In this document: one piece after another, positions 8,887-17,557 of the stretch
Numbering within the stretch: the first letter of the stretch is position 1
Layout: the number at the start of each line of letters is the position of its first letter
From: Candidatus Saccharimonadota bacterium
Lineage (GTDB): Bacteria; Patescibacteriota; Saccharimonadia; Saccharimonadales; Saccharimonadaceae
Length of the DNA: 64,000 nucleotides
Direction: 5' to 3'
Assembly (NCBI GenBank): GCA_017514045.1
Contig: JAFWLS010000018.1
Location: forward strand, 38,073 to 102,072
Translations under genes and position numbers: made by a program
Notes under the pieces: generated by a model
What the model was told of the DNA's origin: nothing
The model's database searches: none
Seen by the model: only the letters and a program-made list of their open reading frames with translations

Positions 8887-9927
8887 ATGGAACAAAACGC
8901 CGACCTGGTCGCAAAGGCGATCAAGGGCAGTCTCAGCATTATTGACCAAGATCGCGAGCGCAAAATCGTCGAGAAACGTTTTGGACTCGACGGTCAAAAG
9001 GAGACGCTCGAACAGATTGGGGAAACACTCTCCGTCACCAGGGAACGCGTTCGTCAGTTGGAAAAAGTCATTCTTGTACGTCTCCGCATCGCTGCCAGTC
9101 AGGGCAAAATACCAGAGCTAGCTGGTGCAGAGAAAATCATCATCAGAAATCTTGCCGAAGTTGGACGCGTTGCCAGAGTAACTAAACTAGCCACTAAAAT
9201 TTTTGGCACTACCGCTACTAACGCCAATCGAGCCGCCCTTTGTTTTCTTGCCGATATTTCTGCGAATCTAACGGTAGTCAATGAAAACGATCATTACTTC
9301 AACGCCATAGCTATAGCTGATGCTGGTGACGAAAAAACTATCCGCACCAAAGTTGACGCCATCGTCAAAATCATTAAAGATAATAAATCCCCTCTTACTC
9401 TTGACGACCTCGACAGCAAACTCTCTTACGAACACCCTTCTCAAATTGCCGCCGTCGCTTCGGTATCCAAACAATTAGCTACTCTTAATGGGCTCTGGGG
9501 TCTGACTAAATGGCCTTCTGTCAATCCAAAAAACATCCGCGACAAAATCTATGTTATCTTAGAAACGAACAAAGAACCTATGCATTTTAACGACATTGCT
9601 GCTGCCATAGCTAGCAGTAATTTCAAACGTAAAAATGTCACTACCCAGGCTATTCATAACGAGCTAATTAAAGATCAACGTTTTGTTCTTATCGGTCGCG
9701 GTATTTACGCGCTAGATAGCTGGGGCTACAAGAAGGGAACCGTATCAGAAATCATCGCCGAAGCTCTAAAGAAAGCAGGCCGTCCGCTCTCCCGAGAGGA
9801 AATCGTTGCCGAAGTGATGAAGTCTCGCAAAGTCAAAGAAACGACCATTCTTCTCAATCTTCAAAACAAGAAATTGTTCGACAAAGTCGACAAAAACGCT
9901 TTCGTTGTCCACGAAGACAAAGCATAA
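8887..9927 (+). CDS. Sigma-region-4 plus HARE-HTH transcription factor
   Basis: A 346-residue protein with two DNA-binding modules. Residues ~18-62 ('RERKIVEKRFGLDG' ... 'TLSVTRERVRQLEKVIL') match sigma-70 region 4, the helix-turn-helix that reads -35 boxes. Residues ~210-290 ('PMHFNDIAAAI', 'AIHNELIKDQRFVLIGRGIYAL') match the HARE-HTH fold found in the RNA polymerase delta subunit. Sigma region 2, needed for -10 melting, is absent, so it cannot act as a full sigma factor. It may modulate polymerase or bind DNA as a regulator (inference). The promoter carries an inverted repeat that could be a self-operator. Confidence 0.8.
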   Translation: MEQNADLVAKAIKGSLSIIDQDRERKIVEKRFGLDGQKETLEQIGETLSVTRERVRQLEKVILVRLRIAASQGKIPELAGAEKIIIRNLAEVGRVARVTKLATKIFGTTATNANRAALCFLADISANLTVVNENDHYFNAIAIADAGDEKTIRTKVDAIVKIIKDNKSPLTLDDLDSKLSYEHPSQIAAVASVSKQLATLNGLWGLTKWPSVNPKNIRDKIYVILETNKEPMHFNDIAAAIASSNFKRKNVTTQAIHNELIKDQRFVLIGRGIYALDSWGYKKGTVSEIIAEALKKAGRPLSREEIVAEVMKSRKVKETTILLNLQNKKLFDKVDKNAFVVHEDKA

Positions 9928-9968
9928 TCTTTGGCCTTTTCGACGAAAATATGGTAAAATAGTTATAA

Positions 9969-12899
9969 ATGTTGTCGTCGATTATTCACATTATTTTGTC
10001 CCCTATCGTTTGGATTCCACTCGTTGGCTTGTTCGCCTACCTTACTTATCGCAATTATAAACAATCTAATCGTCTCAAAGTCCTCAATATCGACTCTGTC
10101 CTTTTAATGCTCGAAATACCACGCACTAACGACAAAAAGGAGCTTGCGGCCGAACAACTATTCGCCTCTCTACATGGCATTCTCCGTGACAAAAATGAAC
10201 TCAAAACTTCAGGCGGAGTTCAAGAACACCTCAGTTTCGAGATTGTATCAGCTAAAGGCCAAATTCGTTTTTACGTTTGGGTCCCCCGTATTTTACAAAG
10301 CTTTGTCGAAGGACAAATCTATTCTCAATATCCTACTGTTCAAATCTACAAAATGGACGAAGACTATGTCGATAATCGTCACAAACACACCGTCGTCTAT
10401 TCCAGTGAGCTTACCCTCACCGAAAACAGCGCCTTACCTATCAAAACTTTCGACTCGTTCGAGGTCGATCCACTTGCCGGTATCACTGGTACTCTAGCTA
10501 AACTCGACGTCGACCGCGGAGAAGAGCTCTGGATTCAAATTCTCACTCGCCCAATCGCCGACGATTGGCATAAAAGCACCACCGACAAATGGATTACTAC
10601 GGTCAAAAATGGTGGACACGTAGGCTTTTTTGGAACAAATTTTGATCTACGTTGGATAGCTCAAGTCTTCGGTGCATTATGGAAGCCACCCGAAGGCGGC
10701 ATCGGTGGCGACGTCAAAACCATAGAAATATCCGAACGCGATAAAACCCGCATTTCAAAAGCCGAAGAAAAAGCAACTAAGCTCGGATATCAAGTAAAGA
10801 TTCGCCTAGCCTACCTAGGTTCAGACGACATTAACGCCAAGTTAAATATGCAAGCCCTCGTCGGTACCTTCAAGCAATTTAATTCCACTAACCTCAACGG
10901 TTTTAAGGTTTTAGGCTCCACATTTGAGCCAGAAGCACTTGACGCTTACAAGCTCCGCCAATTTACCGACGATGGCTTCATTCTTAACATTAGCGAACTT
11001 GCCTCTGTATATCACCTTCCGCACACATCAGTCGAAACGCCGAATATCGTCTGGGCGGCCTCCAAGACCGCAGAACCACCCGCTAAACTGCCAGTCCTTA
11101 CCGGCAACCTGGCTGAAGACGAAAATATTTCTGCCTTCGGTCTCACTAATTTCCGCGGTATCAATCATCAATTTGGATTACTCCGTCGCGACCGTTCACG
11201 CCACGTCTATATCATAGGACAAACCGGAGCAGGTAAATCAGGACTACTTGAGTTGTTTGCTCTCTCGGATATTTTCTACAATCAGGGCTATTGTATCATT
11301 GATCCGCACGGCGACTTCGCTGTCAACAACCTTCGTTTTATTCCAGAGTCTCGCATTAAAGACGTTGTCTACTTCAATCCAGCCGATACGGCCCATCCGG
11401 TTGCCTTTAACCCACTAGAACTATCCGACCCAGCCCGCAAACCAAACGTTTCCTCTGAAGTCATTGGCGTACTAAAACGCATGTTTGGTGAGTCTTGGGG
11501 CCCCCGCCTTGAACATATTCTTCGCTATACCCTCCTTGCTCTTCTCGATCGACCAGAAACTACCCTTCTCGATATCTCTCGTATGCTAACCGACAAAGAT
11601 TTCCGCAAAGAAACTCTTGATTATTGTAAAGATGTTACTGTTCTTCAATTCTGGAAACAGGAATTTGGGACTTGGGGCGATAAGCAAGTTACCGAATCTA
11701 TCGCTCCAGTTCTTAACAAGGTAGGCGCCTTCACCGCCAATCCTATCATTCGCAACATCATTGGCCAACCTAAATCATCGTTTGATGTACGCAAAATAAT
11801 GGATGAGGGTAAAATCCTTGTCGTCAACTTATCCAAAGGCCTTATTGGCGAAGATAATGCTGGTATTCTGGGCGCCTTCCTTGTTACGAAAGTTCAACTT
11901 GCCGCAATGTCCCGCTCTGATATTCCAGACGTGAAAGATCGCCGTCCGTTCTATTTATATGTCGACGAGTTCCAAAACTTTGCAACAGATTCGTTCGCCG
12001 TTATTCTCTCCGAAGCCCGCAAGTATGGCCTAAATCTCACCGTAGCAAATCAGTACATAGCCCAAATGACCGATTCTGTCCGAGATGCGGTCTTCGGCAA
12101 CGTCGGTACCACAATTAGCTTCCGCGTCTCCGCCGATGACGCCCCACTCCTAGTTAAACAATTTGAGCCTACCTTTGACGCCTCAGATCTTATTCAAATG
12201 AACAACCGTCACTTTATTATCTCTATGATTATTAATGGCGAAAAAGTGCCAGCCTTCTCCGCCACTACCCTATCTATCCCAGAGCCCCCTACCAATAACC
12301 TAGACGCTATTATTGAGTCATCTCGCGAGCAATACTCTCGCCCGCGCGCCGATGTCGAAGAAGAAATCCGCGAGACCATCGAAGCTTCCGAAAAATACAA
12401 AAAAGAACTATCCGATTCTGGACGTAACACCGGAGAGCATCGAACGCTAGACGACTATTCGCATGCACAGTTCATGTTCCAAAAACCAGCTAAAAAAGAG
12501 CAATTTGAACGCCCTGCATCTAGCGACTCTGAAAAACCCGTAAAACAAAACTACGAATACGACTCCGCCAAAATCCACGAATCGAAATCATTCAACCCAG
12601 CTCAAGCTAAGGAGAAATCTGCACAGACCATTCACAAAACGTCATATGAAAACAATCTTACCAATATTGGCGAACAAAAAGAAAGCAGTCAAAATAATTC
12701 TAGACCCGAACAAAAACCGAACAGAAAGAAAAGAAACAAAAAGCATGCCAAAAGCAGCCCCAATAAGCAAACACCCCAGCAAGCTTTTCGGGACCTGAAA
12801 GTATCGCCAAATACAGCTGAAGAAAAAACGGATCGCCCGGGGCTGAAAGACCTAAGCCGCCTTGTCGAAGAACAACAAAAGGGAATTAAAGAAGAATAA
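9969..12899 (+). CDS. VirD4/HerA-type membrane ATPase (type IV coupling protein-like)
   Basis: A 976-residue protein. An N-terminal membrane segment (about residues 5-25) is followed by a ~380-residue domain typical of CPR homologues. The motor domain has Walker A 'IGQTGAGKS' near 416-424, Walker B 'FYLYVDEFQNF' near 660, and a TraM/VirD4-type end 'MNNRHFIISMIINGEK'. The last ~170 residues are low-complexity, rich in Lys, Glu, Asn and Ser. The family couples DNA or protein substrates to secretion channels. No other conjugation gene lies in the window. TGG-TAAAAT (hexamer 9955-9960) is 8 bp before the ATG, so leaderless expression is likely. Confidence 0.85.
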   Translation: MLSSIIHIILSPIVWIPLVGLFAYLTYRNYKQSNRLKVLNIDSVLLMLEIPRTNDKKELAAEQLFASLHGILRDKNELKTSGGVQEHLSFEIVSAKGQIRFYVWVPRILQSFVEGQIYSQYPTVQIYKMDEDYVDNRHKHTVVYSSELTLTENSALPIKTFDSFEVDPLAGITGTLAKLDVDRGEELWIQILTRPIADDWHKSTTDKWITTVKNGGHVGFFGTNFDLRWIAQVFGALWKPPEGGIGGDVKTIEISERDKTRISKAEEKATKLGYQVKIRLAYLGSDDINAKLNMQALVGTFKQFNSTNLNGFKVLGSTFEPEALDAYKLRQFTDDGFILNISELASVYHLPHTSVETPNIVWAASKTAEPPAKLPVLTGNLAEDENISAFGLTNFRGINHQFGLLRRDRSRHVYIIGQTGAGKSGLLELFALSDIFYNQGYCIIDPHGDFAVNNLRFIPESRIKDVVYFNPADTAHPVAFNPLELSDPARKPNVSSEVIGVLKRMFGESWGPRLEHILRYTLLALLDRPETTLLDISRMLTDKDFRKETLDYCKDVTVLQFWKQEFGTWGDKQVTESIAPVLNKVGAFTANPIIRNIIGQPKSSFDVRKIMDEGKILVVNLSKGLIGEDNAGILGAFLVTKVQLAAMSRSDIPDVKDRRPFYLYVDEFQNFATDSFAVILSEARKYGLNLTVANQYIAQMTDSVRDAVFGNVGTTISFRVSADDAPLLVKQFEPTFDASDLIQMNNRHFIISMIINGEKVPAFSATTLSIPEPPTNNLDAIIESSREQYSRPRADVEEEIRETIEASEKYKKELSDSGRNTGEHRTLDDYSHAQFMFQKPAKKEQFERPASSDSEKPVKQNYEYDSAKIHESKSFNPAQAKEKSAQTIHKTSYENNLTNIGEQKESSQNNSRPEQKPNRKKRNKKHAKSSPNKQTPQQAFRDLKVSPNTAEEKTDRPGLKDLSRLVEEQQKGIKEE
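12706..12722 (+). repeat. 17-bp motif, copy 1
   Basis: CCGAACAAAAACCGAAC, itself two CCGAAC units 11 bp apart, inside the 3' part of the VirD4-like gene. Exact copies occur at 14013 and 15651 in the same orientation. Confidence 0.7.
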
Positions 12900-12970
12900 T
12901 TTATAGAATCTATCTTCTGTGATATGATTATTAGAAATGGGGGGAGCACTTTCAAAGGGGAGGTGTTTAC

Positions 12971-13162
12971 GTGAAAATGAAACTCATTCTCGAACGATTT
13001 CCTATGGACTCTCTCGAGCATATGAAACATGAACTTGCACGCCACGCAGAATGCGTCATCACTATTAATAAAAAAAGGACAGGTATTATAGTGTCTTGCG
13101 ATGCAGATGTCGTAAAGTGTATGGAAGTTATAGCAATAGCAAATCTGTTTACCCCCAAATAG
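12971..13162 (+). CDS. Small protein of unknown function (63 aa)
   Basis: A 63-residue ORF starting with GTG at 12971 (an in-frame ATG lies two codons later), preceded by a strong AGGGGAGGTG Shine-Dalgarno at 12955-12964. A TGTGATATGAT -10-like element lies near 12920-12930 and a terminator follows at 13182, so it has a complete expression unit. The sequence mixes charged helix ('LEHMKHELARHAE') with beta-like stretches ('CVITINKKRTGIIVSCDADVV'). There is no membrane segment and I recognise no family. It is probably a separate cistron after the VirD4-like gene. Confidence 0.7.
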   Translation: MKMKLILERFPMDSLEHMKHELARHAECVITINKKRTGIIVSCDADVVKCMEVIAIANLFTPK

Positions 13163-13181
13163 TTAACACTCCCTTATGTCT

Positions 13182-13208
13182 AGAGCGCGAACCTTGCGCT
13201 CTATTTCT
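13182..13208 (+). terminator. Terminator after the 63-aa gene
   Basis: AGAGCGC, loop GAACCTT, GCGCTCT, then ATTTCTAT. A 7-bp GC-rich stem closes the plus-strand gene group that began at dprA. Confidence 0.7.
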
Positions 13209-13594
13209 ATACCATGCAAACCTAAAACGAAAAGGGAAACATTAATTCCCTCACCCCTGTTAAAGCAATTCTCTACCCCTGTTAATTCTATATAGACTAT
13301 CGGCTCACTCATCTGTTCCACCTCTATCATCTATCTGTTATAAGATTAAAGCCTGTCGACCCTACCTCTGTTGCACCCCTGTAAATTATTTTTTTTAAAA
13401 AAATCAGAAAAGTTTAAAAATCAGCCAGTAATCACAACCAAGAATTAAAAAACATGCTCGAGCAGAGAACTAAACATAAAAAAACAACCACGCAGAGAAA
13501 TCCGTCACAAACAAAAATCCGAAGCTCCATCCACATTTCTCAACATGTCGAATGTCGCACAATAACTATTTTAAGACATTAAATATAGCCGATA

Positions 13595-13616
13595 TAGACG
13601 ATAACTTAATCGTCTA
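13595..13616. repeat. Perfect inverted repeat in gene-free region
   Basis: TAGACGAT, spacer AACTTA, ATCGTCTA. No T-run follows on either strand, so it is not an obvious terminator. It could be an operator or recombination site. Confidence 0.5.
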
Positions 13617-14012
13617 CGGGGGGAAGTGTACATATTCCAACTAATTGTTTTGCTAATTTGCGCACTATTGTTCGCATGCCAATGTGCATATTTTATCTAA
13701 TTTTCTAACAACAATTCCGCGAGATCATTCTTGCCGTAAATTACAATAAAATGAATTATTACAAAGATATAATTATAAATTTATATATCACAATAACGTT
13801 ATAGTCATTTCTCCATGCATCTTAAATACTCGCTCGAATCACAGCCTCCCACGAAGCTACATTTGCATTTTTCGTAAATTTATGGTCTATTCTCGAATTG
13901 CCCTCCAAAAAATGGGCTTTTCGTTTTTCCCCATTTCCCTGCCCTTTTTTAGTATTTTTCCCCACAAAACCATTCTTATAGATTACACAACTACTCAAAA
14001 TCCATTTATGTA

Positions 14013-14029
14013 CCGAACAAAAACCGAAC
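14013..14029 (+). repeat. 17-bp motif, copy 2
   Basis: Exact CCGAACAAAAACCGAAC in non-coding DNA, same orientation as copies 1 and 3. Confidence 0.7.
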
Positions 14030-14046
14030 AAAGTAGGGAAACAAAT

Positions 14047-14077
14047 GGAATTAAAGACCGGGCCATCTGGCCCGGCT
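14047..14077 (-). terminator. Terminator of the envelope operon
   Basis: CCGGGCC, loop ATCT, GGCCCGG (14058-14075), followed on the minus strand by TCTTTAATT. It lies ~30 bp beyond the stop of the last minus-strand gene (14107). Confidence 0.75.
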
Positions 14078-14106
14078 ATCATCACATCGGCTAGCATCAC
14101 AACTCA

Positions 14107-14445
14107 TCAACAGGCAAACCGCAATACGATTGCTATTATTATTACCATAACAAACACAATAAACGACGCCGTTCGAATAGCGCGATTAATCTCGCCTAAT
14201 TCTATACCAGACGCAGTCGCTTTCAATTCTCTTCTCTCTACATCGTCGTCTGAAGTTATACTGTCTCTTTTTCGTCCCAAGAAAGATGTAGCATTGTATC
14301 CCTCACGGGAACGCGCTTCGTTAAGCTCAACTTTAGATCTTGCTTTCAGCTCTTTCCTTAGCCCCAGTGTCACTAACATTAACAACACCCAAGTACTGAC
14401 TCCACAACTTAGACCCGCAACTACAATCTTGAGAGTCACCGACAT
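14107..14445 (-). CDS. Small membrane protein with two TM segments
   Basis: 112 residues with hydrophobic segments at ~5-27 and ~92-110, and a charged loop between them rich in Arg, Glu and Ser. A strong AGGAGGTG Shine-Dalgarno precedes the ATG. It is last in the minus-strand envelope operon, ~75 bp after the FtsQ-like gene and just before the terminator. I do not recognise a family. Position suggests a role in division or envelope assembly, but that is inference only. Confidence 0.7.
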   Translation of the reverse strand: MSVTLKIVVAGLSCGVSTWVLLMLVTLGLRKELKARSKVELNEARSREGYNATSFLGRKRDSITSDDDVERRELKATASGIELGEINRAIRTASFIVFVMVIIIAIVLRFAC

Positions 14446-14519
14446 TCTATTCTCACCTCCTCTTAACTAGCCAATGTTAAAGAACAAAACACCGATATAA
14501 GTATAATATATCTAAGGCA

Positions 14520-15056
14520 CTATTTCCAATAGGCTTTTCTCTCTATTCGAACATCAATATATCCACAGCCTTCGATCCCCTGTCCTACCAGATAATTCAG
14601 CATCCTTACCGCATCTTCCGCCGAGACTGCAGGATTTCGGTCTAAAGACACCTTAATTACTCCGGAAAAATCATCAACCTCTACATCTATCTCTCTAATC
14701 TTTCCTGCTGGAATGTGCGCCTTTTTTATTTTGTGGCCCAGAACAACAAATTCTTCTTCGAGATTAGCGATATATTCCTTTACTCGCGAACTTAATTCCG
14801 CCTTTTTTCCGGTCGTCTCATCAATTACTTCTATATTTGGTTCCCTCTCAACGATTATCGTCTCCTCTCGTGTCGAAACCCATTTTACCCACTCTTGAAA
14901 CACTCTAAATGCTAAATAAAGTAAGGCTCCAGCCAATAAAATTACGACAAGTATTGCTACTATCTTTCTTTTTCGAAGTACTCTTCGAACTCTCTCTCGT
15001 TCCGAATCCGTCTCCAGACGTTCCCTTTTTGCCGCAATCGTTTTACCTGCCTGCAT
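14520..15056 (-). CDS. FtsQ/DivIB-like division protein, short form
   Basis: 178 residues: a basic cytoplasmic N-terminus (~1-30), one membrane segment (~32-52, 'IVAILVVILLAGALLYLAF'), and a ~120-residue extracytoplasmic domain. It ends 'GYIDVRIERKAYWK', which resembles the beta-strand end of FtsQ proteins. FtsQ normally bridges FtsL/FtsB and the septal synthase. The gene overlaps the end of murG by 14 bp, the usual place of ftsQ in the division and cell wall cluster. The domain is shorter than typical FtsQ (~250 aa) and a POTRA domain is not obvious, so the assignment rests on topology, context and C-terminus. Confidence 0.55.
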   Translation of the reverse strand: MQAGKTIAAKRERLETDSERERVRRVLRKRKIVAILVVILLAGALLYLAFRVFQEWVKWVSTREETIIVEREPNIEVIDETTGKKAELSSRVKEYIANLEEEFVVLGHKIKKAHIPAGKIREIDVEVDDFSGVIKVSLDRNPAVSAEDAVRMLNYLVGQGIEGCGYIDVRIERKAYWK

Positions 15057-16350
15057 GCTCCGTCTCCACCTTCACAGATGCGCTCTTCAAGTCTTTCATT
15101 GCAACCTCAACTACAATTTCAGCTAATTTTTTCGCAGAGTCTAATTTAGCTTCCTCATGCAAAATAGCAGCCAATTTTGTTCTTTCGGCTGGCCTCCTTG
15201 CAAGCTCTCTTATTAACTCTAGCAGTTTTTTCGGATGAGCTACCATTTCCGCATCGTCAATACACTTGGCCGCACCAATCTCTGCAAGTCTCTCTGCATT
15301 CTTAGTCTGATGGGCACCGGGCAACTCTGAGAATGGTACCAAGATGACAGCCTTACCCAATCCCGCCAACTCTGCAATAGTCGTCGCTCCTGCCCTCGAG
15401 ACCACTACGTCCGCTGCACCAAGAAGCTCCGCCATATTTGCATTAAACTCCCACATTCTGAACCCGCTCTTGAGCTTCCCGTCTTCCCAATCTTCATACT
15501 TCTTCAATTCCGTCATTTCCTCATAGTGCTTTCTACCAGCGACCAGTCCTACCTCGGCAAATTTTAGCACTTCGGGCAATATTTCCTTCATTACTTCATT
15601 GATATGGCGCGCCCCTTGGCTTCCTCCAGTTATTATAACCAAAGGCTTATCCGAACAAAAACCGAACGATTTCTTCAAATTCCCTTCTCGCGACATACTT
15701 ACTTTCCTAAATTCTTCCGCAATCGGCGTACCAGTCCACACCCATTTTTCGCGTCCAGGTATCATTTCCTTCTTCATCTCTTTTGATCCATCCTCTTTCT
15801 CGACTTCCACATCATGCGTTGTTTCAAATCTCGCCCCCATCGCTACTTTCTCCGCTCTCTTCATTAAAATACGGTTTGCCAATCCCGGCGCAACATCGCT
15901 TTCATGAATCACGTATGGTATTCTGAACCACCATGCCACAATACCTACTGGCAAGCCGACAAATCCACCTTTCAAAAACACCACATCGGGACGATTTTTC
16001 TTAAGCACAAGCCTAAAAAAACTCTGTATCACACCGGCTATAAACCCAAAAAAACCCAAAATATTTTTACAAACTAAATCAACCAGCGTCACTCTCCAAG
16101 CCGCAAAATAATCTTTCAGTTTCCAACCAGCATATCTCCGAAATTTTCCAGAGCAGATTTTCCTCACCTTCATATTCAAATCACCGCCAGCTTTTCCGAG
16201 TACAGTCAGCTTCAAAACATTCTTATAATACTTTCTATCCGTCCAAAACTCTACGCGCGTTCGTGGGCGTTCAGACAATATTTCTCGCACTACCGCAATC
16301 GCCGGCGTAATATGACCACCGCTACCTCCTCCTACTACGAGAATCTTCAT
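15043..16350 (-). CDS. murG: MurG, lipid II-forming GlcNAc transferase
   Basis: The enzyme adds GlcNAc from UDP-GlcNAc to lipid I on the inner membrane face, giving lipid II. The N-terminal glycine-rich loop is 'VVGGGSGGHITPAIAVV'. The donor-binding half has 'ITGGSQGARHINE', 'VVSRAGATTIAEL' and 'VPFSELPGAHQTKNAERL'. At 435 residues it is ~70 longer than usual, with extra length near residues 85-125 and around 185-205. It overlaps ftsW by 29 bp and ftsQ by 14 bp, a tight operon. Copy 3 of the 17-bp motif lies inside it. Confidence 0.95.
   Translation of the reverse strand: MKILVVGGGSGGHITPAIAVVREILSERPRTRVEFWTDRKYYKNVLKLTVLGKAGGDLNMKVRKICSGKFRRYAGWKLKDYFAAWRVTLVDLVCKNILGFFGFIAGVIQSFFRLVLKKNRPDVVFLKGGFVGLPVGIVAWWFRIPYVIHESDVAPGLANRILMKRAEKVAMGARFETTHDVEVEKEDGSKEMKKEMIPGREKWVWTGTPIAEEFRKVSMSREGNLKKSFGFCSDKPLVIITGGSQGARHINEVMKEILPEVLKFAEVGLVAGRKHYEEMTELKKYEDWEDGKLKSGFRMWEFNANMAELLGAADVVVSRAGATTIAELAGLGKAVILVPFSELPGAHQTKNAERLAEIGAAKCIDDAEMVAHPKKLLELIRELARRPAERTKLAAILHEEAKLDSAKKLAEIVVEVAMKDLKSASVKVETEHAGR
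15651..15667 (+). repeat. 17-bp motif, copy 3
   Basis: Exact CCGAACAAAAACCGAAC inside murG, on the strand opposite to murG but in the same genomic orientation as copies 1 and 2. Confidence 0.7.
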
Positions 16351-17545
16351 TCAACCTCCTCTTTTTCAAATGCGAATTGCTGAATTTCGCTTGTTTCATT
16401 TCTTTTTCTCTCTTAGTATAACACGAAAGCTGAAAAGTAATCCCTAGCGCAACAGTTACAAACATCATGCTTGTTCCGCCATAACTAAGCAACGGCAACG
16501 TTATCCCAGTCAAGGGGATTAATCCAGTCATTGCCATTACGTTCACCGACATTTGAACCATTATCCAAGAAAAAACTCCGACAGCCATCAGTCTCTGCTC
16601 CATCCCGTCTGCCAATTCTGCTACACGCATAACTCTGGTCAATAGTATTACGAATATCATTACTACCAATCCCAATCCTAAGAATCCGAACGTTTCGCCC
16701 ATCACAGCAAAAACCGAATCATTAATACTTTCCGGTAAATAGCCAGTTGCCTGCACGCTATTCCCTACTCCAACTCCAGTTAGTCCACCCGTACCAATTG
16801 CAATCATCGCATTTTCGATATGATAGGTATCAGCACCATCGCCATTGAAAAATGTTTTTACGCGCTCTACGCGATGTGGACTCGTCACAATTACACCTAC
16901 TCCAGCAATCAATATCGCACCAAGTACCAAAGCAAATCTCTTCAGCTCTACGCCGCTTGCAAAAATCGTGCCAAGTATAATCGCAATCAACACCACTCCA
17001 GTTCCTAAATCCTTTTGCACCACAATCACAAAAAACAGCGATACTATAGAAGCAACACCAGCCGGCAACCAAAAATCGCTTTTGTTAATTGAACCTTCGG
17101 CCTTTCTACTTGCAGCCAACTGAGCGAGATACATAAGAAGTCCTAGTTTTAAGAACTCCGCCGGCTGCAAGCTTCCAAAGCTTCCTATATTTATCCATCT
17201 ACATGCGCCTAATTCACATTTAGCTAATCCAGAGCCAACCTTAGCCAAGACCCATAGCCCCGCCGACAATACGATTCCAAGTATTAAAACCCATTTCCCC
17301 CATTTTCTCATTTTCTCATACGGTATTTTATAGGCTATAACAAAAGCCACAATAGACAAAATAACATTAATAAGTTGTCTAATGAAAAAATGATTCTCGG
17401 AAATATCGCCACCATATGTCGCATTCAAAAAATTCGCTCTCATCGGACCAATTGCGTAAATAATAATCAATCCAGCAAAAAGTAAGAGTAATGTCATAGC
17501 GACAATTATTCGGTCTCCTCGATGTCTTCGCATCCTAGTCTCCAC
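16322..17545 (-). CDS. ftsW: FtsW/RodA/SpoVE-family glycosyltransferase
   Basis: A 407-residue polytopic membrane protein with about ten TM segments. SEDS proteins polymerise lipid II glycan strands together with a class B PBP. Family stretches include 'GACRWINIGSFGSLQPAEFLKLGLLMYLA', read in parts, 'QKDLGTGVVL' and 'PLTGITLPLLSYGGTSM'. FtsW rather than RodA is chosen because it lies between mraY and murG, with ftsI upstream in the same operon. The C-terminus is charged and cytoplasmic. Confidence 0.93.
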   Translation of the reverse strand: METRMRRHRGDRIIVAMTLLLLFAGLIIIYAIGPMRANFLNATYGGDISENHFFIRQLINVILSIVAFVIAYKIPYEKMRKWGKWVLILGIVLSAGLWVLAKVGSGLAKCELGACRWINIGSFGSLQPAEFLKLGLLMYLAQLAASRKAEGSINKSDFWLPAGVASIVSLFFVIVVQKDLGTGVVLIAIILGTIFASGVELKRFALVLGAILIAGVGVIVTSPHRVERVKTFFNGDGADTYHIENAMIAIGTGGLTGVGVGNSVQATGYLPESINDSVFAVMGETFGFLGLGLVVMIFVILLTRVMRVAELADGMEQRLMAVGVFSWIMVQMSVNVMAMTGLIPLTGITLPLLSYGGTSMMFVTVALGITFQLSCYTKREKEMKQAKFSNSHLKKRRLNEDSRSRRR

Positions 17546-17557
17546 CCAAAATACGCA

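Larger units (their letters stand above)
13207..14050. other. Large gene-free AT-rich region between converging operons
   Basis: About 840 bp without a convincing gene; the short frames present lack Shine-Dalgarno sites and look non-coding. The left part (13245-13385) is a cluster of related short units: ACCCCTGTTAA twice, ACCCCTGTAAA once, plus ATCTGTT and CCTCTGTT variants. The middle has a perfect 8-bp inverted repeat at 13595-13616. The right part holds copy 2 of the 17-bp motif. It lies where plus-strand genes (ending 13162) meet minus-strand genes (ending 14107). Confidence 0.6.

Noticed and set aside
12963..12978. parS-like sequence (TGTTTACGTGAAAA)
   Set aside because: It lacks one base of the palindromic parS core, overlaps a GTG start region and occurs once only.
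13595..13616. Inverted repeat as a dif/XerCD site
   Set aside because: A 6-bp centre fits, but the arms do not resemble known XerC/XerD half-sites; kept only as an inverted repeat.
13822..14100. 92-codon minus-strand frame in the gene-free region
   Set aside because: It starts within a terminator region, has no Shine-Dalgarno and contains the 17-bp DNA motif; composition does not look coding.
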